A stretch of DNA of 6,777 bases from Candidatus Nanohalarchaeota archaeon (GTDB taxonomy: Archaea > EX4484-52 > B79-G9), in NCBI GenBank assembly GCA_003660865.1, contig QMVA01000074.1, positions 1 to 6,777 on the forward strand. Direction: 5' to 3'. The notes under the pieces are model-generated. The model was not told the origin of the DNA and ran no database searches. It was given only the letters and a program-made list of their open reading frames with translations. Shown piece by piece: positions 1-5,576 of the stretch; the stretch's first letter is position 1, and every line of letters begins with the position of its first letter. The translations under genes and the position numbers were made by a program.

Positions 1-42
1 AGAAACGAATACAATAAATGTAAATCTGCTCTTATATTTCAT
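1..42 (-). CDS. Possible start of an exported or membrane protein, cut by the window edge
   Basis: From an ATG at 42-40, the minus strand is open for 14 codons to the left edge and reads MKYKSRFTFIVFVS. A basic start followed by a hydrophobic run is what the start of a signal peptide or membrane anchor looks like, and it resembles the start of the surface protein gene just upstream on the same strand. An A/T-rich box (minus strand TAAATATT, about 57-64) lies only some 18-22 bases upstream. That is slightly closer than the roughly 25 bases seen for radB. The frame stays open back to about 117, so the start is uncertain. Too little is visible to name a function, and a chance short reading frame is a real alternative. 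Confidence 0.3.
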   Translation of the reverse strand, partial: MKYKSRFTFIVFVS

Positions 43-117
43 GTAAATTATATGAAAATATTTACAAGATGTCAAAAACAAGTTAAAATTAAATTGGTCG
101 GATGTGTGCGTTTTGAA

Positions 118-171
118 TTAGACTGGGAATTGCTGTTCCAAGTTGTTCTAAACCGGAAAAGCGAGGTCTAA
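118..171. repeat. Short inverted repeat just downstream of the surface protein gene
   Basis: TTAGAC at 118-123 and GTCTAA at 166-171 are reverse complements and enclose 42 bases that include a smaller GGAA/TTCC pair. The structure begins next to the stop codon at 173-175, so it would sit in the 3' untranslated region of the surface protein mRNA. A five-T run on the minus strand (74-78) further downstream could serve as an archaeal T-rich terminator, but it is weak. The 43-172 gap otherwise shows no convincing gene. Confidence 0.25.
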
Positions 172-172
172 A

Positions 173-3100
173 TTATTTTTTTGTGTGTCTTTTGTAGAGG
201 ATGTATATTATGGCTGCGCCTGCCAGAATCAGGAGGATTAGAGTAATATTGTTTCTATCACTGCTCCTGTTGCCAAGGACATAGAAGTTGATTGATGATT
301 CGCTTATTGTTGCAAAGTCTTCGCGGAAGCGGACGTTTGCAATGTATTTGCCTGTAGGGGCGTTTAGAGGTATTTTCCATTTTGTGAATAAGGTGGTTTT
401 TTCCAGAGGGTCTAGTGATTTTCCTAATTTTAAGATGTCAGCGTATATCATGTCTAACTGCTCGGTGTAGATTTCAGCTTCAAAGTAAGGGTCCTCTATT
501 TTTTCGCCGCCGTTTATTACGAGTATTTCAAGTCCGGATACCTGACCTGAATCGTAACGAGTTCTGTCAGGGGTTATTATTATTGTCGGATAGCTTTCTT
601 TGTATGTTATTTTGATTGCCTGTATGGAGTTTTTGTCAAAGGCTGGAAGAGGGATTGTTGTTGCACCAGAGTCGCCTATGTAGTCCAGAGGGCTGCCAAG
701 TGAATCTTTGATGGAATATATGTTTTTGGATAGGATGGGTACAATCATCCGGACATTTGAGTATTTTTCTTCTGCAAAGTTTTTCAGGACAATCTCTGCT
801 TCAAGTTTTACATGCTTGTTTTCCAGTTTCTCCAGAACATTTACGTCACGGTCGACCTCTATTACCGGGGGGGTTAATACGCGGATTTCATAAGTTCTTG
901 ATTCGTGAGGATTGAGCGTGGTTTCCCAGTAAACATACATGCAGTTGTCAACTATGTCCACCAGAGGTGATTCTTTGAGGCTTTCACCATAGAGATTATA
1001 GTATGTAACGTATGTTGATATAGTATCTTTGAATATTTCGGTCCGGAATTGGGACTTTGTCGGACGGCTGTTCGGATTGTAGATTGTGACTGATTTTCTG
1101 AAGACTGGCGGCTTTCCAATGAATATGGTTTTCGCTAATGTTAATTCTTCGTCCTCGTTGATTACCAGAGGCAGTTGCTTCTCTGGAACGATGATTCTTA
1201 TTGCGCCGTATCTTGTTAATGATATTCCCTGATTTACTCCGGGGTCGAATGCTGCAATCTGCACGGGCAGAACGTAAACTCCTGCTGAGGAAATGTTCAT
1301 CAGGTAGGTGAGTAGTAAATTGTTGTTTGTGAAGTTCCATCCGTCACCACCAGGGGTCACGTTTGTGTATTCCCAGATGGTGACGTTCAGGCCATCGCTT
1401 GTAAGGGTTGTACCGAGGTTTGTCCTGTTGTAGTCAATGTCTTCGGACCACGGGCTGCCGTCAAAGGTGAGTGTGACTGGTGTTGTGTTTGTGATGCCTG
1501 TCGGTACGTAGTCTGCAAATTTTATGTTATTAATTGTTCCTGTTACAGTGAGACTTATTGTGACATTTACGAGTTCAGGGCTTGCAGGATCGTAGCTGAT
1601 TAGCTGTTTCCAGGCACCCAAGCTGTTTTGGGAAGCGAGCCTCAAGTCGGAATTTTGGACGGTTATGTATGTGCCGGACTGTGTCCAGAGGGTCTGGTTG
1701 CCGTCAAAGTGGTACCATTCCCCATCGTCCAGGCCAGACACGCCGCTACCTGTGCTGTTTTCGTATGCCCAGATATCGTAAGATAGTATGATGCGGTCGG
1801 TTGGTGTCAAGTTGAGGCCAAGTTCACCTCCACCAGATAGGTCTACTTTTGAGAGGTCGTAGATGTTTAGCACTATTGAGCCATTTGATGTTTGTGTTGA
1901 CTGGGTTATTGTTAGTGAGAGGTCCGGGTCTGTTGTGTCTAGTTCGTATGTGCCGCTCGCGTTTATGTAGTAAACTTTGTAAGTGGTTTCGCCTATTGTC
2001 AGGTTTGCGTAGCCGCTGTTGGTTGTGTCGGTGTAAGGTATACTTGAGTATATCTGAATTTTGCCTGATTCTACTTCGCTGCTTGTTGCGCCATTGTGCA
2101 TGGCGGTCACGTTGTATGATAATAGTTTGGTATTTATTACGCTAGGTGTGAATTCGTCGGGTGTTTCTTTTGTGGGGATGAGGTCTATCTCATAGAGGGT
2201 GGGCAACTGCATTGTGATGTTGACTGTGCCGCTGTATATGTATGGGTCTGTGTCGTTCCAGAGGACGTGCCAGTCGAAGTAGGGGGCGATGTATGGTTTT
2301 GTGTCTGTTGTTTCTACGAAGCCCGGAATTGTGTATTGCTGGCTGATGCCTAAAATGTGGTTCAGGTTATCATTGCTGTCCAGAAGGCTTGATATCTCGC
2401 CTGTTGTGCCTGTTACATTGTAGACGCGCCATGAGGTGATGTTGTATGTCAGATTGTGCTCGCTGGTTGCGACTGATGCGTTTGCCATGTTTCTTATGAA
2501 GGTTTTTGCGCGCCAGGGTGTGCCTTTCATCAGGTCAACGCCTTCTCTTACGGGGCCTCTTGCAAGCTTTTGTGTGAATGTTATTTCTGATATAACATGT
2601 GTGTTGTTTGTGTATTCTGCGCGGGTGCCTACTTCTGATGTTTCGCCGTTAAGGTTGTTTGTGTGGCCCATATAGTTTGTGGTGCTTTCGCATGTTGCGT
2701 TGAATGTGAGGTATACTTCCTGTGCTGCATCGAGGGGTCCCTGCCAGAGGATTGTGTCGTTGTCTGCGCCGCCGCCGCTGCTGGACGGGGTTGCTGTGCC
2801 TGCTGTGTACTGGAGGGTTGTGTGGTCTATGCTTGCGGATGACTGGGTTGATGATGTCTTATTGAATCTTATTGTTACTGTGACGTTTGTGCCTGCGTAG
2901 TTTTTGTTGCCTGCTTGCGCGTCGTTTCTTATTGTGAAATTGAAGAACATGGTGTTTATGGATGTTTCTGTGTTGTTTGTTGAGTAGAGGTCGTTTCCTG
3001 CCTGCGTATTGATTACGGTCATGGAGAGGTTGATTGGCGGTGCCCAGTTGTATGCGGGGGTGTATGCCGGCTGTTTGTTGCCCTGGGTTGTGTTTATGTA

Positions 3101-3448
3101 CATGCGGGTGCGGTCCTGAAGTGTTGGGTTGGAGAGGGCATAGTCGCGGTATGCGGTGAGGTCGCCGTTCCATTTTTCGATGTTTGTGTTTGTTTCTGTG
3201 TTGGATGAAAGATTAAGGCGGATGTGCTGAAGGACGTCGTCTGTGTTGGGCACTGATACTTCGATGTAGCCTGTGCGTGCCAGAGTTGCAGGTGTGCCGC
3301 TTGCGCCGTCAAGGCCGGTTGTGGTGTATGAGGCTGTTATGGTTTCGGTTAAGTGTGCCTGCGGGCCATAGGCTGAATATGCAGGGGATGAAAGGATGAG
3401 AATAAGTAATGTGAGTGCTGTGAATACCAGTATAAATATTTTTTTCAT
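173..3448 (-). CDS. Large exported, membrane-anchored, N-glycosylation-rich surface protein
   Basis: The product has 1091 residues. Residues 1-26 form a signal peptide: Lys-Lys, then a hydrophobic core, then a PAYSA-type cleavage region. The body is beta-rich. Residues about 27-720 are rich in Thr, Asn, Ser and Tyr and poor in Lys, and hold about 30 N-X-S/T sequons. Residues about 760-1060 are more charged, lack sequons, and look like two or three Ig-like/CARDB-type membrane-proximal domains. Residues 1068-1085 are a single transmembrane helix followed by a short basic tail (KRHTKK), giving an outside-facing, C-terminally anchored topology. An S-layer-associated, adhesin or cell-envelope structural protein would fit, but I recognise no named family or catalytic motif. 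The ATG at 3448-3446 begins the signal peptide directly. No strong Shine-Dalgarno site precedes it. Third codon positions favour A and C, as in radB and the antiporter. A seven-base C run on the coding strand (867-873) is a possible slippage site. Confidence 0.85.
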   Translation of the reverse strand: MKKIFILVFTALTLLILILSSPAYSAYGPQAHLTETITASYTTTGLDGASGTPATLARTGYIEVSVPNTDDVLQHIRLNLSSNTETNTNIEKWNGDLTAYRDYALSNPTLQDRTRMYINTTQGNKQPAYTPAYNWAPPINLSMTVINTQAGNDLYSTNNTETSINTMFFNFTIRNDAQAGNKNYAGTNVTVTIRFNKTSSTQSSASIDHTTLQYTAGTATPSSSGGGADNDTILWQGPLDAAQEVYLTFNATCESTTNYMGHTNNLNGETSEVGTRAEYTNNTHVISEITFTQKLARGPVREGVDLMKGTPWRAKTFIRNMANASVATSEHNLTYNITSWRVYNVTGTTGEISSLLDSNDNLNHILGISQQYTIPGFVETTDTKPYIAPYFDWHVLWNDTDPYIYSGTVNITMQLPTLYEIDLIPTKETPDEFTPSVINTKLLSYNVTAMHNGATSSEVESGKIQIYSSIPYTDTTNSGYANLTIGETTYKVYYINASGTYELDTTDPDLSLTITQSTQTSNGSIVLNIYDLSKVDLSGGGELGLNLTPTDRIILSYDIWAYENSTGSGVSGLDDGEWYHFDGNQTLWTQSGTYITVQNSDLRLASQNSLGAWKQLISYDPASPELVNVTISLTVTGTINNIKFADYVPTGITNTTPVTLTFDGSPWSEDIDYNRTNLGTTLTSDGLNVTIWEYTNVTPGGDGWNFTNNNLLLTYLMNISSAGVYVLPVQIAAFDPGVNQGISLTRYGAIRIIVPEKQLPLVINEDEELTLAKTIFIGKPPVFRKSVTIYNPNSRPTKSQFRTEIFKDTISTYVTYYNLYGESLKESPLVDIVDNCMYVYWETTLNPHESRTYEIRVLTPPVIEVDRDVNVLEKLENKHVKLEAEIVLKNFAEEKYSNVRMIVPILSKNIYSIKDSLGSPLDYIGDSGATTIPLPAFDKNSIQAIKITYKESYPTIIITPDRTRYDSGQVSGLEILVINGGEKIEDPYFEAEIYTEQLDMIYADILKLGKSLDPLEKTTLFTKWKIPLNAPTGKYIANVRFREDFATISESSINFYVLGNRSSDRNNITLILLILAGAAIIYILYKRHTKK

Positions 3449-3518
3449 GGGAACACAGGGGTTAGCTTAAACCTGAAAGGATGGAGTGAGTATTATGAAA
3501 TATAAATAAGTCTTAATT

Positions 3519-3528
3519 GTATTTATAG
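3519..3528 (-). promoter_or_regulatory. Candidate box A promoter of the surface protein gene
   Basis: On the minus strand this reads CTATAAATAC, which shares TAAATAC with the elements upstream of the microprotein gene and radB. Transcription would start near 3497 and give a leader of about 50 bases. A second A/T-rich candidate (minus strand CTTATTTATA, 3501-3510) would give a leader of about 30 bases. The choice between them cannot be made from the sequence. Confidence 0.45.
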
Positions 3529-3563
3529 ATTTGCATGGTGCTGCGGCACAAGCCACTAAACAA

Positions 3564-3604
3564 AGTGAACTGCAGAAAAAATAGGCTATTTTATGCAGTT
3601 GATT
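3564..3604. repeat. Long imperfect palindrome upstream of tRNA-Ala
   Basis: AACTGCA (3568-3574) pairs exactly with TGCAGTT (3594-3600). Inside, AAAATA (3578-3583) pairs with TATTTT (3587-3592) around a GGC triloop, separated from the outer stem by a small 3/1 internal loop. Outside a G/G mismatch, three more pairs extend the stem. This is roughly 13 perfect plus 3 extra pairs in 41 bases, in the divergent gap between the surface protein and tRNA genes. It may be an operator or the stem of a small RNA, and the strand is not known. Confidence 0.55.
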
Positions 3605-3628
3605 GTCTATGCGATTGATATTTATGTA

Positions 3629-3638
3629 ATTGCGCAAT
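3629..3638. repeat. Perfect 10-base palindrome ATTGCGCAAT
   Basis: ATTGCGCAAT is self-complementary over all ten bases and lies about ten bases upstream of the AAATACTTAC element preceding the tRNA gene. This is a plausible place for a dimeric regulator to bind. Half of it (ATTGCGC) recurs upstream of radB at 4808-4814. Function is inference only. Confidence 0.35.
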
Positions 3639-3647
3639 AATCATCCC

Positions 3648-3657
3648 AAATACTTAC
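3648..3657 (+). promoter_or_regulatory. Candidate promoter element of tRNA-Ala
   Basis: AAATACTTAC is identical to the ten bases at 4848-4857 upstream of radB, where the spacing to the start codon fits a box A. Here the predicted transcription start would be near 3675, leaving a short 5' leader of about 15-20 bases to be removed before the mature tRNA end at 3694. Confidence 0.45.
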
Positions 3658-3693
3658 AAATAAAAACTTCACATCTAATAATAAAACAATCGT

Positions 3694-3766
3694 GGGCTGG
3701 TGGCTCAGTTGGAAGAGTACTGCCTTGGCATGGCAGAGGCCGCGGGTTCGAACCCCGCCCAGTCCA
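3694..3766 (+). tRNA. tRNA-Ala, anticodon GGC
   Basis: The 73 bases fold into a complete cloverleaf. The acceptor stem is GGGCTGG with CCAGTCC, the D stem GCTC with GAGT, the anticodon stem CTGCC with GGCAG, and the T stem GCGGG with CCCGC around TTCGAAC. The anticodon loop is TTGGCAT, putting GGC at 3727-3729, which reads GCC and GCU alanine codons. The G3:U70 wobble pair, the classical alanine identity element, is present, and the discriminator base is A73. There is no intron. The 3' CCA is not encoded (TTAT follows), so it must be added after transcription. The gene stands alone, with its own probable promoter, between the surface protein and microprotein genes. Confidence 0.97.
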
Positions 3767-3790
3767 TTATCCAGAAAAACACACAAATAT

Positions 3791-3800
3791 ATTTAAATAC
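3791..3800 (+). promoter_or_regulatory. Candidate box A promoter of the acidic microprotein gene
   Basis: ATTTAAATAC is a good archaeal box A and shares TTAAATAC with the radB promoter. Transcription would begin near 3820, giving a leader of about 115 bases. That is long compared with the apparently leaderless neighbours. A second candidate, CATTTAATAC at 3809-3818, would shorten the leader to about 100 bases. The leader also holds a 16-codon ATG reading frame (3895-3945) that overlaps the microprotein start by eight bases but has no ribosome site. Confidence 0.5.
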
Positions 3801-3924
3801 CGGATTCCATTTAATACATACAAAATTGTAGGATTGCGAGGGTGTGGGGTTGATATTAATTTCTCGTTATAGTATCGGTAGCCAGACATCAGTTATGCAA
3901 GTCTATTTCCAACTTAGCTTAGCC

Positions 3925-3931
3925 GGAGGTG
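3925..3931 (+). promoter_or_regulatory. Strong Shine-Dalgarno site of the microprotein
   Basis: GGAGGTG is a full match to the archaeal anti-Shine-Dalgarno sequence and ends six bases before the ATG at 3938. It is the only strong ribosome-binding site visible before a start codon in the window. It fixes the start of the microprotein and is the main evidence that this tiny reading frame is translated. Confidence 0.85.
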
Positions 3932-3937
3932 TCCAAA

Positions 3938-4021
3938 ATGAGTGACGAATTCGAAGATGACTACGAAGAAAATGAAGAAAAAGACGACTATGGTGACGAA
4001 GACAGTATCGACGACTTCTGA
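3938..4021 (+). CDS. 27-residue highly acidic microprotein
   Basis: The reading frame ATG...TGA encodes 27 residues with nine Asp, seven Glu and one Lys, so about 60 percent is acidic and the net charge is near -15. Hydrophobic residues are few: F5, Y9, Y18, I24 and a terminal F27. The C-terminus SIDDF, an acidic run ending in Phe, recalls the acidic tip of bacterial SSB proteins. It has a perfect Shine-Dalgarno site six bases upstream, a box A element and a T-run terminator 33 bases after the stop, so it is a complete stand-alone unit. Codons are GAA for every Glu and almost always GAC for Asp, as in radB. It should be unfolded on its own. I recognise no family. Possible roles are binding a basic partner or mimicking DNA, but these are guesses. 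Confidence 0.7.
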   Translation: MSDEFEDDYEENEEKDDYGDEDSIDDF

Positions 4022-4053
4022 TTTTTGAACTGAATGGAGAAATCTACACAATA

Positions 4054-4060
4054 TTTTTTT
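4054..4060 (+). terminator. T-run terminator after the microprotein gene
   Basis: Seven T residues follow 33 bases after the microprotein stop, in the gap before the convergent kinase-like gene. There is no hairpin before them. Archaeal RNA polymerase terminates at such T-runs without needing a stem-loop. I see no comparable T-run on the minus strand for the convergent gene. Confidence 0.5.
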
Positions 4061-4092
4061 ATTGCCTCTTGCTTATATCCATGCACTATTTT

Positions 4093-4737
4093 CTAAATAA
4101 TAATAATACTTGATATGCCCAGTAAGACCACAAGCATCTCACCGGTAAAACCGCAAAACACAGGCACAAGCAAATTATCATCCATCCGGCTACATACTGT
4201 TTCAGTTATAGTCGCAGAGAATGCCATCATAACCAAAACAACCCACCACATGCTTCCAATCCCGCCACAAAACAGCACAAAATAAACAATCCCAATTATA
4301 ATGTCCGCAACAAACTCCGCAAAAACTCCCTCTATCGCCTTGCCTTTCAACCCGGGAATAAAATGCCTGCCATACGCCCTCCCGAAAATCGCTGCTGCTG
4401 CATCGCCGACAACAGCCATAAGAATCGCAAGCTGCGCAACCTCCTTTGAAAACACAGAGATCACGATAATCGCGCCAATTGCAAGAAACACATGCCCTCC
4501 AAGCGTTTTCTCCTCTTTCTGCCGAAACAGCACATCAAATAGAGGTATATTTTTTTCCCACTCAATCCTGAAATACTCGGCTTCAAGAGCAATAACGAGC
4601 GCAACAGTAAGAACACCTAGCGTAAGGATCTTCCCAAAAAACTCATAGAGAAGAACAAGATAAATACCGTTAAGATGAACTAGCTTTCGCAGTATCTCAG
4701 TACCAAACGAATACTTCTCAGGTTTAGAAGACACCAT
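4093..4737 (-). CDS. Dolichol/phytol kinase family (SEC59/DGK1/VTE5-like) membrane protein
   Basis: The 214-residue product is a polytopic membrane protein with the hallmarks of the CTP-dependent polyprenol/phytol/diacylglycerol kinase family. These are E14-x-x-RKLVHL near the N-terminus, GDAAAAIFGRAYGRH (111-125), KGKAIEG (131-137) and a C-terminal DDNLLVP (186-192). Members phosphorylate lipid alcohols. In archaea the likely substrates are dolichol, giving the glycan carrier for N-glycosylation, or geranylgeraniol-type alcohols. The substrate cannot be told from sequence. It starts at the ATG at 4737, just before the family motif. There is no Shine-Dalgarno site, and a TATA-like element about 28 bases upstream suggests a leaderless mRNA. 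Codons end mainly in T or G (GAG, GAT, CTT, GCG), opposite to radB, the antiporter and the surface gene. It converges on the microprotein gene and diverges from radB. Confidence 0.85.
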   Translation of the reverse strand: MVSSKPEKYSFGTEILRKLVHLNGIYLVLLYEFFGKILTLGVLTVALVIALEAEYFRIEWEKNIPLFDVLFRQKEEKTLGGHVFLAIGAIIVISVFSKEVAQLAILMAVVGDAAAAIFGRAYGRHFIPGLKGKAIEGVFAEFVADIIIGIVYFVLFCGGIGSMWWVVLVMMAFSATITETVCSRMDDNLLVPVFCGFTGEMLVVLLGISSIIII

Positions 4738-4760
4738 AAAAACATATATGCAATTCTATA

Positions 4761-4770
4761 GTTATAATAC
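4761..4770 (-). promoter_or_regulatory. Candidate box A promoter of the kinase-like gene
   Basis: The minus strand reads GTATTATAAC, centred about 28 bases upstream of the ATG at 4737. That spacing places the transcription start at or next to the start codon, consistent with a leaderless transcript. It lies in the 137-base divergent region shared with radB. Confidence 0.45.
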
Positions 4771-4843
4771 TTTCCTACGCATCACACGATATAAAGAGAT
4801 GCAAAATATTGCGCGGGAATAATCTATTACCCACACACAAAAA

Positions 4844-4853
4844 CATTAAATAC
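4844..4853 (+). promoter_or_regulatory. Box A promoter of radB
   Basis: CATTAAATAC matches an archaeal box A and is centred about 26 bases before the radB ATG, so the transcript is probably leaderless. No Shine-Dalgarno site precedes that ATG. The AAATACTTAC at 4848-4857 is repeated exactly upstream of the tRNA gene. Confidence 0.6.
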
Positions 4854-4874
4854 TTACCCTGTGAATAATAACCA

Positions 4875-5567
4875 ATGGATAAACTCTCACTGGGATGCAA
4901 AAACCTCAATAACCTCTTAGGCGGCGGCATAGAGTCAGGCATAATCACCAACTTCTACGGCGCAGCAGGTTCTGGCAAAACAAATGTCTGCCTCCAGTTG
5001 GCTGTATCATGCCTCAAAACCGGTAAAAAAGCAATATACATTGATGCTGAAGGCGGATTCTCAATCGAGCGCTTCATCCAGATGCACCCTCATGGCAAAA
5101 AAGACCTTGAAAACCTGATACTTACAGACCCAAAAACTTTCTGGGATCAGGAGCGAATAATCAATGACCTTGAAAAAGAACTTGAAGACAAGGAGGTTGG
5201 TCTTATAATAGTGGATTCCATTGTGGCCCTCTACCGTCTCGAACTCAGGAAAGATAAAATACAGGAAGTCAACCGCATCCTAAGCAAACAATTTGCTCTT
5301 CTTTCAAAAATAGCAAGAGAAAACAAAATACCTGTCATCGTAACCAATCAGGTCTATACAGATTTTGACTCGGGCGACCTTGAACTTGTCGGCCGCGACA
5401 TTCCGCGATACTTTTCAAAATGTCTAATACTGCTCGAAAAAACAGGTAACAATCGCAGAAAAGCAACCCTGAAAAAACACAGATCAAGGCCGGAAGCCCA
5501 AAGCACGGAATTCGATATCAAAAACGAGGGTCTTGTAGACACAGCAAAGAAATTTGGCATATTCTAG
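4875..5567 (+). CDS. radB: DNA repair and recombination protein RadB
   Basis: The 230-residue product is a RecA/Rad51-fold ATPase core without the N-terminal helix-hairpin-helix domain of RadA, which is the size and shape of RadB. Visible motifs are Walker A GAAGSGKT (29-36), Walker B LIIVDS (110-115, D114), the IVTNQV polar strand (155-160) and the C-terminal KHRSRPE (201-207) typical of RadA/RadB. The opening SLGCKNLNNLLGGGI is also characteristic. RadB is known as a RadA paralog that aids or regulates homologous recombination, binds DNA with weak ATPase activity, and interacts with RadA and the Hjc resolvase. All motifs are intact. The ATG at 4875 is chosen because a box A sits about 26 bases upstream and the family start follows directly. 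The antiporter gene begins within nine bases of the stop and is probably co-transcribed. Confidence 0.93.
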   Translation: MDKLSLGCKNLNNLLGGGIESGIITNFYGAAGSGKTNVCLQLAVSCLKTGKKAIYIDAEGGFSIERFIQMHPHGKKDLENLILTDPKTFWDQERIINDLEKELEDKEVGLIIVDSIVALYRLELRKDKIQEVNRILSKQFALLSKIARENKIPVIVTNQVYTDFDSGDLELVGRDIPRYFSKCLILLEKTGNNRRKATLKKHRSRPEAQSTEFDIKNEGLVDTAKKFGIF

Positions 5568-5576
5568 TTGATTCCC

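Noticed and set aside
1849..2145. Cys/Leu/Arg-rich 98-codon plus-strand open frame, and similar frames at 2436-2675 and 2679-2900
   Set aside because: They lie antisense inside the surface protein gene. Their composition simply mirrors its Thr/Asn-rich codons, and the sense frame has a signal peptide, sequons and an anchor.
2859..3312. Minus-strand His/Thr/Gln-rich frames overlapping the start of the surface protein gene
   Set aside because: These are same-strand shifted frames of the same A/C-rich coding sequence, without starts or ribosome sites of their own.
3630..3872. 80-codon plus-strand open frame across the tRNA region
   Set aside because: It runs straight through the complete tRNA-Ala gene and has no ribosome site. 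The tRNA explains the sequence.
3449..3937. Search for CRISPR repeats, insertion-sequence ends or attachment-site duplication of the tRNA 3' end
   Set aside because: I found no repeated spacer-like units, no transposase remnant, and no second copy of the tRNA 3' end in the window.
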